A stretch of DNA of 64,000 bases from Sipunculus nudus (Eukaryota > Annelida > Sipuncula > Golfingiida > Sipunculidae). The stretch lies in assembly GCA_026874595.1 (NCBI GenBank), contig CM049312.1, positions 30,009,456 to 30,073,455 of the forward strand, read 5' to 3'. A model generated the notes under the pieces. It did no database searches. It had not been told where the DNA came from and saw only the letters and a program-made list of their open reading frames with translations. The first letter of the stretch is position 1. Each line of letters opens with the position of its first letter. Position numbers and translations under genes: made by a program. This document shows positions 31,996 through 41,292 of this stretch, one piece after another.

Positions 31996-32481
31996 TTAAT
32001 CCTTAAAAATAGGAACCACGGCCGAATTGTGCCTAAACCATTCCTCCCGGCAACTGTTTGTCACTACCGGTGGCTTTGACACCGGTACCTGAGGTTTATC
32101 CCCTCGTCTAAACATGAATTGACCAAAAAAATCCCTCCCCAGAACACCATTGAATTGATATGGCCAATCCCACGCACAGTATAGGGTTATCGGTTTGCAG
32201 AAGACTGAACCCTTAGTGTCCGTCACCTCTACAGGCAGTAACACTTTTTTGAATACGTTAAAGCACAACCGTCTATGAACCCCCCCGCAATCCCCACAGT
32301 TAACTAACAATTTTGCTCTATTGATTTTGTCAATATCGTCACGGTTCCGCTCCCGTGGAAAAAACGGAACCCTTGCACGATATAGGGTTTCCACGTTGAT
32401 GATGGATACACTTGCTGACAGATCAATGGCGAAATCGCCGCAGTCCTTTCCATCGATCTCTACTTTTAGTGTAGAATACAT
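31996..32481 (-). CDS. Retropepsin-like domain protein with altered active site
   Basis: 161 codons; the start ATG 32481 lies 2 bases after the acceptor TTTGATTTGCAG. The text FAIDLSASVSIIN aligns with the DTGASVSLI catalytic segment of retroviral-type aspartic proteases, and NGVLGRDFFGQF aligns with the conserved ILGxDFL strand near the domain end. The spacing of about 90 residues between them also fits. The catalytic triplet DTG/DSG is replaced by DLS, so proteolysis is doubtful; such folds also serve as non-catalytic dimerisation modules. No reverse transcriptase or gag frame adjoins, so this looks like a domesticated or captured domain rather than a live retroelement. It is on the same strand as the RING/SIM genes. 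Confidence 0.6.
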   Translation of the reverse strand: MYSTLKVEIDGKDCGDFAIDLSASVSIINVETLYRARVPFFPRERNRDDIDKINRAKLLVNCGDCGGVHRRLCFNVFKKVLLPVEVTDTKGSVFCKPITLYCAWDWPYQFNGVLGRDFFGQFMFRRGDKPQVPVSKPPVVTNSCREEWFRHNSAVVPIFKD

Positions 32482-33167
32482 GTCTGCAAATCAAAACAAA
32501 ACCAAACTAGTAATGAGCATAACCTACAAACCGACATGATCATCAAAGATACCATGTCAGTTAACAGATGGGTGCATTCGTTGTTTTGTTCAGCGAGACA
32601 CTTGTACGTACGTATGCATATGCTTAACAATACTCCCCGAATTATCTGTGTTAGTTGCAGGTGCCAACGCGATAATGCGTTACATAGCTGGAAACACAAA
32701 GTGATTTGATCAACTGGTTTACTCCATAATAATTCTCGTATGCTTTATAAGACCACATGTCTTCACTGTGGCCCTGTACTGGGACACAGACTAAAATCAT
32801 GACATTGACTGCCGGCAGCTAGTACGTTTGTTGATCTGCTCTTCCGTCTTTACATTCGCTCCGTTATCAACAGACATGTAATTCCCTCTTTGACCCCATT
32901 TATACTACGACAACAACAAATAAATATAAAGATAAATGACAAACCGTGCACACTTACCTCAGGGTGTGTCTGCGGTCGGTCTTGTATCTGTGATTTATGT
33001 AATCTCTGCTCTAAAAAAAACCAGTACAAAATGTCTTCAATCAATTGTCCATCGTCACCTTTCCAAATATGGTTATAACACATGTTCATACAGTTGCTGC
33101 TCGTACCACATATGGTTCTTCAATTTACAAAATATATACATGCGGCACCTCCTATCCCAAAAAATGT
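32482..33167. other. Intron / intergenic region
   Basis: The acceptor before the retropepsin-like gene implies an upstream exon here, but I could not fix it. No long frame with features is seen. Confidence 0.35.
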
Positions 33168-33821
33168 TTATTGTAAAGGGTTAACACGTAATCTGGCGCG
33201 CCTTATCTCCCTTTCACCGAGATAAACTTTCGGAGGCCGTCGACATGTCACCCTCCTTCGTGCACTCCTACTCCCATCTGTAAATGCCTCAAAAACCACA
33301 ATCTGCCAAGGTACTGTTGCACAAACACAGTTCCCCTGTTTGACAAGTCTGTTCACGTCCAATGATTTGTCGGGCAAGTCTCCACGGCACCACAACTGCT
33401 GTATGATCTCGTGAGGCCGGGTCGGTCCCCAATACCTGGACACGTAAAGGGCACCTCTGTGCACCCAGCAAATCATGTCGGGCCACTCGGATATTGTCTT
33501 ATATTGTTCGTGGTCGACGTCTCGGTGATACAACGCGTGCATACGCATATCTCTCGTTATGAGCTTGCACTTTGTGCACCTCAGCACGGGAGGCTCCTTG
33601 CACATGTCGCGTATGAATTCCTCGCCGGTGCACTTAGCGTTGCACTTCCTGCAAAATTGAGTCGTCGAAGCTGTTTCTATCAACTCGTCTAATATTATGT
33701 CCGGCACGGTCAACCAAAATATCTGCGGGTTGTACCGCTCGCATAAGTATTCCTTTGTCATTGTGTACAGTGGTTTAGGATTGTACACAGGGTTTATTTT
33801 CGTCTTTTTCCTCAGCATCAT
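33168..33821 (-). CDS. Family E zinc-binding protein, minus-strand copy
   Basis: 217 codons from ATG 33821, three bases after an acceptor-like TCGTTTCAG. It is the paralog of the gene at 4115-4732: shared IFWLTVP / FFWLLP, a CRKC pair, LRCTKCKLITRDMRMHALYH matching LRCKLCGVI...HEALH, WPDMICWVH matching WPGMIGFVI, and GNCVC matching GNCTC. The C-terminus is more basic (RRRVTCRRPPK). The conserved Cys and His residues suggest a zinc fold. The function is unknown. The inverted relation to the other copy, 29 kb away, argues for an old duplication. Confidence 0.7.
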   Translation of the reverse strand: MMLRKKTKINPVYNPKPLYTMTKEYLCERYNPQIFWLTVPDIILDELIETASTTQFCRKCNAKCTGEEFIRDMCKEPPVLRCTKCKLITRDMRMHALYHRDVDHEQYKTISEWPDMICWVHRGALYVSRYWGPTRPHEIIQQLWCRGDLPDKSLDVNRLVKQGNCVCATVPWQIVVFEAFTDGSRSARRRVTCRRPPKVYLGEREIRRARLRVNPLQ

Positions 33822-34522
33822 TGGTCTGAAACGAGCGCAAAATCCACCTTTACTGTCAGCGCAACGCTAACTGTCCAAGCGAAATACATCTCCCCTTGTA
33901 CTTGGAGAGAGTGTAAAATCATTTAAAAAAAAAAGAGGGGGGAGGGGGGCAGGACGCAACTAGACCGGAGATGCCTTGCACAAATGATGCATCTGATGCA
34001 GGTCCCACCTTATGATACATCAAAAACCGAAACGCAGTGTTTATCGTATCTGCTGTCTGTTCTGTTATGTACATGGTACGAAAGATTGACATGCACACAT
34101 ATTGCCATGGGACATACAGTAACTCCTAGAAACATAATTTGCACCGACTGTTACTGTTACAAGTGTTGTATACCAGTCCCGTCACCGAGGCCCCCCCCCC
34201 CCTCATGACTGTAACATGTATTACAACAACAACTGAATACTGGTACATATACAATTACATAAACAATCTAAAGCAATATGGACAAAGCAACATGAACATC
34301 AAACATATAATATTGTGCCTGTAGTACAGGAGCCATGAACGGGTGCTTCTATAAGAACATATGGTACATCCAATGCAGAATCACTGGTACCTAGCCAACA
34401 TGCTAAACGTATTATCAATATCGAAAAAGACATAATATACATATATATATATATCATGTTGAATATACATTCCGGAAACACACTGTGTATCTACCAGATG
34501 CAGGTGATGGAGTCTGATAGAA
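33822..34522. other. Intergenic region with A/G and C tracts
   Basis: A poly-A/poly-G stretch lies at about 33925-33950, a C tract at about 34190-34203 and an AT repeat at 34437-34455. No supported gene. Confidence 0.4.
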
Positions 34523-34575
34523 TGACGTCACAGGCGGAATTATGTATATAAGGAGACGTTTGGCAACAGTGCAAT
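34523..34575 (+). promoter_or_regulatory. CRE/TATA promoter, copy 2
   Basis: TGACGTCA (34523-34530), TATATAAG (34545-34552) and GCAACAGTGCAAT (34563-34575) have exactly the spacing of the promoter at 17118-17170. The transcribed leader also keeps similarity (GTGAGCAGCAGCAGC against GTGAACAGCAGCAAG). What follows is not a protein gene but the hairpin array that begins about 105 bases further. Confidence 0.7.
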
Positions 34576-34677
34576 TTGTCTCGTTGGAGACCAAACGGGC
34601 TAACGTGAGCAGCAGCAGCACTGAACGATACCATAACCAGAGCGAAAAACGGATATGGACTTGGCAATATTTTGTCT

Positions 34678-35325
34678 GTGTCCTGTACTGGACGCCACAT
34701 TTAGGTTCGTGGAATATATGAGAAGTTTTTTTTACGTAAATCAGTTTCCGTACCTGTACTGGTACGGACGTCTACATAAGGTGATCAAAACAGAGCGCTT
34801 TTGTTAGTGAGTGTTCGTGTCCTGTACTGGACGCCACATTGGAGTTCACCATGAACTGGAATGTCGTTTTTCAGATTTACTCGACCAAACATCAATTGTC
34901 GAATCTGTACCTGTACTGGTACGGACGCTTACAAAACAGGGGGAAAAATGACCGAGCGTTTCCGTCAGACTGTTAGTGTGTGTCCTGTACTGGACGACAC
35001 ATTGGGCCAACGCAGGAAGCTGGATTATCCTTTGTGGGATTCACCTAACGAGACATTATACGTCGTTTTTCCGTGCCTGTACTGGGACAGACGATTTCAA
35101 AGTGGAAAAGCGCTCAGCACTTCCGTCTGTCTGTTAGTGTGCGAGTCCTGTACTGGACGCCATCTACAGTTCGCACAAAAAAATGGATTATCGTTTTCCG
35201 GATGTACACGACAAATACCTTAAGTGTTTTTGAATCCGTACCTGTACTGGTACGGACGTCTCAGAATTGAAACAGAAAAAGCGGTTGGGTCGGTCCGTTA
35301 GTGTGTACCTGTACACTGGGTAAAC
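34678..35325 (+). ncRNA. Alternating hairpin array with constant TGTACT loop (array 1)
   Basis: Eight clear hairpins alternate between type A (GTCC-TGTACT-GGAC, followed by GCCACA or a variant) at 34680, 34819, 34982 and 35145, and type B (TCCGTACC-TGTACT-GGTACGGA) at 34747, 34904, 35070 and 35235. A ninth, degenerate copy lies near 35304. Spacing is 67-90 bases. The B copy at 34904 keeps pairing by a T-G wobble; the one at 35070 has two mismatches. No long frame spans the array. The sequence directly shows a conserved loop with different stems. A structured non-coding transcript from the promoter at 34523 is inferred. Confidence 0.65.
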
Positions 35326-35534
35326 CATTTACATGATGTCGGCGAAAACAATTTGGAATAAAAATAAAGATTGAATTACCTTTTGCAGTTTTGATTTCTT
35401 CTATCTTCTTCTGGAGTACAGTAGTGTTTGGGTATCTGTGTGGAAAATAACATAAACTTGAAAAATGTCTATTTCGGTTATAGGAAACTCGACAAATATA
35501 TACATCTGTACAGTAAGGCTCCCGCGGTTTCACG

Positions 35535-36059
35535 TTAGAAGTTTGGTTTTCTAAAGAAACCGGCAGAATCAAAATAGTATAGTTCCATCTGCAATTTTAG
35601 AATGTTCGAGATCAGCATCAGGTTCAGGTCTCCTATTGAAGAATACCTGTCGCGGTGCCTGGCGTAGACCCTCTTTCCGAACATCCTGTGCGCTTCGTAC
35701 AACTGCAACGCGTGTCTGTATCTTTTGTATATTTCAGGTATATCGTCTGTGCTCATTTTCTCAAAGAGTTTAACCATTATAAGAGCCAGGTGATACGCCG
35801 CATCGGACCGTTCTGTCGTGTGCCCCGTTTCCAAACACACTTTTCGTGCTCGTTCCAGCCCAATGGTGCATGTCCTCATCCAATAATCGATCTCATGGTG
35901 CATCATCGTGACATGCCGCACGAACCTCCTGTCCTTCGCGGCGAAAAAAGAGTTATTATCATGTCGGTAATTCCATATGTGCCTCTGCAACTGTGCCATC
36001 CACGTTTGTATTTCTCCGCACGCCTTATCCTCAAAGTGGTAAACTAATTCTGGCTCCAT
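35535..36059 (-). CDS. Family C member 1 (helical)
   Basis: 174 codons from ATG 36059, with the acceptor GTATTACAG about 20 bases upstream. It is almost entirely helical, with Trp/His-rich first helices (WMAQLQRHIWNYRHDN) and ERARKVCLETGH ... MVKLFEKMS ... LYEAHRMF. These blocks align with KKICLQKRC ... MAKLFTEWL ... HYQSHSRF in member 2. No known motif is present. It lies between the two parts of hairpin array 1, on the opposite strand. Confidence 0.6.
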   Translation of the reverse strand: MEPELVYHFEDKACGEIQTWMAQLQRHIWNYRHDNNSFFAAKDRRFVRHVTMMHHEIDYWMRTCTIGLERARKVCLETGHTTERSDAAYHLALIMVKLFEKMSTDDIPEIYKRYRHALQLYEAHRMFGKRVYARHRDRYSSIGDLNLMLISNILKLQMELYYFDSAGFFRKPNF

Positions 36060-36675
36060 TGGTTAGGATGACGGGTTTCTGTAATACAAACAAAGAAACA
36101 AGTGTCATCCAACCACAGTCGATCTGTCCATTTGTACATATTTAGTGCATCTTTGTCTTCATGTGTCTTCTGATGGGACGTTGCTGCTGCTGCTGCTGCA
36201 ATAATACCCCCCTGTACTCCTCTACGGCAGACAGTAGACGTTCATGTTTGCTGTTTCTGGTGTTTTCTCATGTATCATGTCCGCCCGCATCATCTTGTCC
36301 TCAGACTGGTTCCACCACCACTCAGTTGCTTGCACAGCTTCACATCACGTACATCAACACATTTGCTTTGTTTCACTCACAGACCAATCAACAACTGACG
36401 TGTAACTATGACACATTTATCACATGAGATTCAAATACAGTCGTGAAAGTGTTGTTATGTTATCTGTACATTCTCCCATGTCTCAAACAATTACACGGGT
36501 TATCAAATGTAACACTCTGCATTATTCCTGGAATTCACAAGTACGAATTGATGTAACCAAATGTTTTCAATTTGGCAAGATATATGGTATGCGAAGCCGT
36601 TACAGAATATACTGGTGTCACAAATGCAGAGGAGTTACACAGCGACAGTGAGATTTAACGAATTCAGTTCAAATC

Positions 36676-36780
36676 CTACATCCGTTTCTGTACTGAAACA
36701 GAGCTCTTTTTAAAAGCCAATCATATTCGTCTGTCCGTCCGTCCGTCCGTGCGTGTGTGTCCTGTACTGGACGCCACCTT
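36676..36780 (+). ncRNA. Detached type B/A hairpin pair of array 1
   Basis: A variant type B hairpin at 36681-36702 has GTTTC-TGTACT-GAAAC: the stem changed on both sides while the loop stayed. A type A hairpin follows at 36759-36772 (GTCC-TGTACT-GGAC, then GCCACC). Their 78-base spacing equals that in the main array 1.4 kb away. A GTCC run (36734-36749) lies between them. Confidence 0.6.
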
Positions 36781-36848
36781 TCGTGAACAGACTGAAGATT
36801 TACACTAGGACACGTTGATGATGGGACATACAGTGCACGTATTCCGAC

Positions 36849-37394
36849 TTATTTAGACGAGCTGCTGTCCGCGTTTGTCACTTGTGTGTGCAAGCCATCG
36901 TTGTTAAACTGTCCCAGCTCGAAAGCCAAATTTTGCCTGTGTTTCCAAAGCAGAAACTGAAACGAGGCTATGGATTGCTTGTTCTGGTGGTGCCTCTTCT
37001 GCACAGGGCCTTTAAACCGACTGTGACTTTGGTAGTGCTGCACAACTCGCGTGTATGCGTCTGCCGTATGTTTGAGTGTTACGTCATAGGTATCCTTCAA
37101 CCACTCTGTAAACAGTTTCGCCATCCGCACGGCAATTAATGTCTGTTCCGTCTGGCACCGCTTTTGTAAACATATCTTTTTCGCTAACATAAGTCCTTTG
37201 AGAATCCGCGCGTTCCACCACCAGTCTTCGTCGACCAGTGCTTTCAGAGTCAGCTGAAACACTCTGTCGCTGTCAACGAAAAATCTGTCTGGTGTGGACA
37301 GGAACGACTTAATACAGTCATTTAGCTCACGTGTTTTAGCTGGAATATCTACCAGCAATGCATGGTCAAATTCTTTTGACAGGTTTGAGTCCAT
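36849..37394 (-). CDS. Family C member 2 (helical)
   Basis: 181 codons from ATG 37394 (MDSNLSKEFDHALL); the frame upstream opens only with a TTG. It has helical blocks like member 1, including WWWNARILKGLMLAKKICLQ and AVRMAKLFTEWLKDTYDV, a basic loop (GPVQKRHHQNKQ) and a short Ser-rich end. The function is unknown. Paralogy with member 1 supports that it is real. Confidence 0.6.
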   Translation of the reverse strand: MDSNLSKEFDHALLVDIPAKTRELNDCIKSFLSTPDRFFVDSDRVFQLTLKALVDEDWWWNARILKGLMLAKKICLQKRCQTEQTLIAVRMAKLFTEWLKDTYDVTLKHTADAYTRVVQHYQSHSRFKGPVQKRHHQNKQSIASFQFLLWKHRQNLAFELGQFNNDGLHTQVTNADSSSSK

Positions 37395-37605
37395 GTTGGA
37401 CAGCAAACGAGCAGAAAGGACTATTTTATTGTGTCGGTCTGTATGTTTACGTTACAAATACTTATCAACCGCATAAAGGGAGGACAGGTCTTAAACATAT
37501 CTCCAGTGTTTGTACACCACGCATAACCTTTCCAGTCATCTTGACATGCATCACCTCTCTCTTTTTCTGTGTGTTAACAGACACGATAAAGCAGTTATTA
37601 TGTTA

Positions 37606-38575
37606 CTAAAATATGTTTTATTCCTGATATACTTACAAAATACAATCACCACCCCTATATTGGGAGGTAAAAAAGAATACCAAAAGAATACCAATGACAT
37701 ATATACATAAACGTGTGTTTTCTTACACGACCTCTGCAAGTGAGGATTAGCAATGTTTTACACAGCCGATATATCTAAATATGAAAAAGTCAAGAAGAAA
37801 AGTCTTTGGTACTTTGACCGATAAAACGTTTATACCGTTTGCATCTTCTTCAGAGCACGTTTCTTGCATAACTGTACATATTGTTGCATGTCCTCTATTA
37901 ACACATGCGCCGTGAAAAGTGAAGACGACCGGGCGAGGTGGCGACTGTGGACGGCCGGCGTCACATTAGGGCGGTACTCCTGTACGATAATATCGTAGAG
38001 TTCCTTACAACGGAGGACAATATCGTCGATGCCCTCCGTTAGGCGCATCACCTTATCCATGAGGACTGCGATGCGCGTGGCTTCAGTGATATCCGCATAC
38101 GAATTAATATATTGGTAAAGTTTTGTTCCAGTATTGGCCGTGAAGCGATCATGTACATCGAGGAGAGGTGTTAGACATTTATCAAATTCGTCCCCGTCCC
38201 TTGGTTCTTTCAAATACGTATCAGGCGACGTTTGTAACTTTGTTATAACATTCAGTATGGCCTCTCCTTGTTTTGGCACAGCTACTATGGCTGCATCCAG
38301 TTCACATTCAAACTGCTCGTTCATCATCATCATCATCATGATTCCCTGTAAGTCACAAGGACGTCTTATAACAAACAGCTTTTTCACTAAGATAAAAAAT
38401 GTTTTATTCCTGATATATTTAATTACATAATTTTCCGTGGCCGTGAGTTAATAAAAAAAATATTGACACACGTATACGACTCGACCTAAAAACCATATGT
38501 ACACTATGTATAATGTATTTACAAAATACAATTGCCACCCCCTATACTAGTTGCATATATTGTAAAATAAAAGTT
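37606..38575. repeat. Repeated 3' and leader segments of family C units
   Basis: TGTTTTATTCCTGATATA occurs at about 37613 and 38400, ACAAAATACAAT...CCACCCC at about 37635 and 38520, and the leader TTCCCTGTAAGTCACAAGGAC ends near 38366 and 39088. The repeats frame genes 3 and 4 and show that whole gene units, not only coding parts, were duplicated. Confidence 0.65.
37830..38339 (-). CDS. Family C member 3 (helical)
   Basis: 170 codons from the first Met of a run of six (an ATG repeat at 38322-38339), just after the acceptor GTGACTTACAG. It is the closest relative of member 4: both have NE(Q/H)FE, QGEAIL / QGQAIL, SP(D/E)TY and a basic C-terminus (KKRALKKM against RRVTIKKI). All-helical; no known domain. 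The Met run is a CAT/ATG triplet repeat and may vary in length between individuals. Confidence 0.6.
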   Translation of the reverse strand: MMMMMMNEQFECELDAAIVAVPKQGEAILNVITKLQTSPDTYLKEPRDGDEFDKCLTPLLDVHDRFTANTGTKLYQYINSYADITEATRIAVLMDKVMRLTEGIDDIVLRCKELYDIIVQEYRPNVTPAVHSRHLARSSSLFTAHVLIEDMQQYVQLCKKRALKKMQTV

Positions 38576-39063
38576 TATTCTTCCTCATGTGTGATCTTCT
38601 TAATTGTAACCCGGCGCAGTGATTCCACATATGCTTTCCTGGCGACTATTCTTAAATGAGATGTTAGAAGGGAACACGCCCGGGTGTGATGGCTTTTGGT
38701 TGCGGCCGGTGGGGCCTCACTGCGGTATATTTCCACTATATCGCGGTATATATTGTGGCAGCGTAGGACAATTTGATCAATAGCGTGCGCCAGGAACAGA
38801 ACATTGGATGCAACGCGCACCATTTCTTTCAGGTTCTTTTTTTCTTTGATACATCTGTACAGTTCTTCACTGGGGATGTGCATTAACATTTCGTACTTGT
38901 GCACTAGTTCATCGTCTAACTGATCGAAATATTCGTCGTCGCCTTGCATTGCGAAATACGTCTCAGGCGACGACGATTTAATATTTTGAACGTAGCGAAG
39001 TATGGCCTGGCCTTGCACATTTACCAACTCCTCCATTTCACGTTCGAAGTGCTCGTTCATCAT
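38575..39063 (-). CDS. Family C member 4 (helical)
   Basis: 162 codons from ATG 39063 (MMNEHFEREME), after the same TGACTTACAG acceptor as member 3. It is helical, with blocks QAILRYVQNIKSSSPETYF, LVHKYEMLMHIPSEELYRC and a basic C-terminus ending EEE. Paralogy to member 3, and shared flanks, support it. No function can be assigned. Confidence 0.6.
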   Translation of the reverse strand: MMNEHFEREMEELVNVQGQAILRYVQNIKSSSPETYFAMQGDDEYFDQLDDELVHKYEMLMHIPSEELYRCIKEKKNLKEMVRVASNVLFLAHAIDQIVLRCHNIYRDIVEIYRSEAPPAATKSHHTRACSLLTSHLRIVARKAYVESLRRVTIKKITHEEE

Positions 39064-39730
39064 GTTTCCCTGTAAGTCACAAGGACGTCTTATAACAACG
39101 TCTTATAACAATATAGGACTTTTTTTCTGTGTTGTTTAGGGTTATACTTTGATGTACCAAACAAAAATATTAAAAATAACCTCCCCCCCCCCCTCCCCAC
39201 CTTCCTTACTCCTCTTTCCTCAATCGACATTTGTGATTGGTCGTGTGTCGAAATGTCGTTTTTTTTCCGTTGTAGACGTTTACTAAACTAACGAGGTCAT
39301 GTTATACAATAAACGTGAAGGGACTGATATCCGTGACGAGGTTACATATTACAATCATGCAAGGTGTCACGCAAAGTGGCGCTCTGCTTCATAACCTTTT
39401 GTTTATTATTATTTTTATCCTAAATGCATTTTTTTTTGGTTCATAGTAATTACCTACTTATTTTTTATCAGTTACAGAATTAATAGTGTTTCTCATTGTC
39501 CTTCCGAAAAAAAACTAAAACTCTTGCAATACCTTTTTGCTCTACATTTTTTGTTAAAAGGTCCGCGTGTCTGTTATTTTCTTTTGTTAATGGTTAAAAA
39601 AATACAAATTCTCTTCCCGTTTCTATGTCACAACATTACTTAATCGTCGTTACGGTTAGTCTGTGTCACTTGTGTGGCAAAAAACCGAACCGCTCCGAGT
39701 TGGATGGATGGATGGAAAAACACGTCACCC
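39064..39730. other. Intergenic region with C and T tracts
   Basis: A C tract lies at about 39181-39200 with scattered poly-T and poly-A runs. I see no gene and no clear promoter. Confidence 0.4.
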
Positions 39731-40112
39731 GACCTTGCTTACTGGTCAGGTAGTATAAACATGGCTTTTATCTAACTCCTGCGCATCTGGGGGGTTTTTA
39801 AAGTGATGTCAGTCCGTTGTGTACACAACCATACACAAAATAAATGTAACCCCGGCCTACCTTACTGGCCAGTGGGTGTCCTAAGTTTTCTAACAACAAC
39901 CAAAACAAAAACATAATCCCCCCCCCCCCCCCCTCTCATCCATCCCCACCTCCCAATGACCTTCGTTACTGGTCACATTTTAGTTTTTTGTTTCTGTTAC
40001 TGCCAACAACCAAATATTAGGGACCCTTCGTTACTGGGGCCCTCTCAAGTACAAACTAAAAATTCACTCCCTAAACAGAAAAATTCACCCCCGGCCTACC
40101 TTACTGGCCAGT
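39729..40112. ncRNA. Hairpin array 2 with constant loop ending TTACT
   Basis: Five hairpins with 9-base loops of form TNNNTTACT: 39731-39747 (GACC/GGTC), 39854-39870 (GGCC/GGCC), 39957-39975 (TGACC/GGTCA), 40020-40042 (CCC/GGG extended by GGG/CCC across an A-G mismatch) and 40093-40109 (GGCC/GGCC). Spacing is roughly 60-125 bases. The stems differ while pairing is kept. The design matches array 1 (constant loop, varying stem, ACTGG on the right side), but the loop is longer. No coding frame covers it. Confidence 0.55.
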
Positions 40113-40652
40113 GAGTGTGACATTATTTTAGTTCAAAAACAAAACCAATTGAATACTTTTACAATAACAACAACAACAAAAAAAACACCTACCGGTATTG
40201 TTGTTTTGTCACAAACTCAAATCTTCAACAAACTTTCAAATCTTTGCTTCAACTTGCTTTCTGTAGCTTCAACACAACGACGGCTTCTATATATCCAAAT
40301 TGTAGTTATCACCAGTACTAGTACCAGTCAAAACCAGAGTCTGACTTTACTCCGTCAAAACTACCTCCTTATATACCTTATTTCTCCTGTGACGTCACAC
40401 ACACCGTTTCAAACAAACCACCCCCTTTCGTTTCCGCCGGATACACCTACACCACCGTTACATCCTTATTTTACCTCCCCGTTGGTTTCCGCTTACTGTG
40501 ACGTCACTCCACTGCATAACCAATCAAATCCCTTCTCACATCTCCCCAACCAATCAACGCTCTCCTTACACATACATCCATCCACCATCTTGAAAATTTT
40601 TACCCGGGGGGGGGTAAAAAATCAAACACCCGTATCATCGCTCACACACATG

Positions 40653-40730
40653 CACCACCCTCCCCGGCACGCGGGCCCGAAATCGCACACACACCACCCT
40701 CCCCGGCACGCGGGCCCGAAATCGCACACC
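40653..40730. repeat. 39-base GC-rich direct repeat, two copies
   Basis: CACCACCCTCCCCGGCACGC followed by GGGCCCGAAATCGCACAC occurs twice head to tail (starts 40653 and 40692). The long plus-strand frame over this region (40149-40835) is low-complexity and I do not call it a gene. Confidence 0.8.
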
Positions 40731-40787
40731 ACTAATTTATTCATGGCGAAGCGTCGAGGGTCGAAGTGCCGGGTGCGGGTGTGCCCA

Positions 40788-41292
40788 ACTTCCGGTAGAA
40801 TAGTACTTCCGGTTGTGCACCGCTTCAGGATTTAAATGAGTTGTTGTAGTGATGTTAATAAGGCGATGATGGTGAAATCTTGCATAATTGTCCAGTTATG
40901 TGAGTAAAGTGGGATATGATGCCAATCCGGAAGAAAACGTGAGAGAAAAAGGTTTAAAAACAGGTTTGAAATGTGTGGACGAATGGGTCGGGGATGATGC
41001 AATAGACCACGTGGACAGCGCGTGTTTGATTGTTGTGAATGAGACATGACCAATGGGCGGATTGAATGCACACCACGTGACCTGATCTGACCAATGAACT
41101 AACAGCGCATGTACCGGAAGTCTGCTTTACACCCGGCAGTCGTGATCGGGGTCACACTTTGGGGTCACGCTTAACCATTGAGTAAATGGGACTTCCGGTG
41201 CGGGTACGTAGGGTGGTGTTGGACCGGAAGTGAGGAAGTGTGAAGGGTCGTGAACGGAAGTGCCGGGTCACATGGGGTCAGACGACAGGAAG
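40788..41292. promoter_or_regulatory. Cluster of ETS-type sites (CCGGAAGT)
   Basis: ACTTCCGG or CCGGAAGT occurs at 40788, 40805, 41114, 41191 and 41224. Near matches lie at about 40926 (CCGGAAGA), 41255 (CGGAAGT) and 41285 (CAGGAAGT). Sites lie in both orientations. CCGGAAGT is the core bound by ETS-family (GABP-like) factors in TATA-less promoters. The cluster lies where gene orientation changes from minus (family C) to plus (family D). Confidence 0.6.

Noticed and set aside
34680-35325. Array 1 as a CRISPR array
   Set aside because: Repeats are short palindromic hairpins of two alternating types with unequal spacing in an intron-bearing eukaryote-type sequence; no cas genes.
40149-40835. 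A 228-codon plus-strand frame
   Set aside because: Low-complexity Thr/Pro/His text over C-rich spacer and a 39-base direct repeat, overlapping regulatory-looking sequence. No start context or homology.
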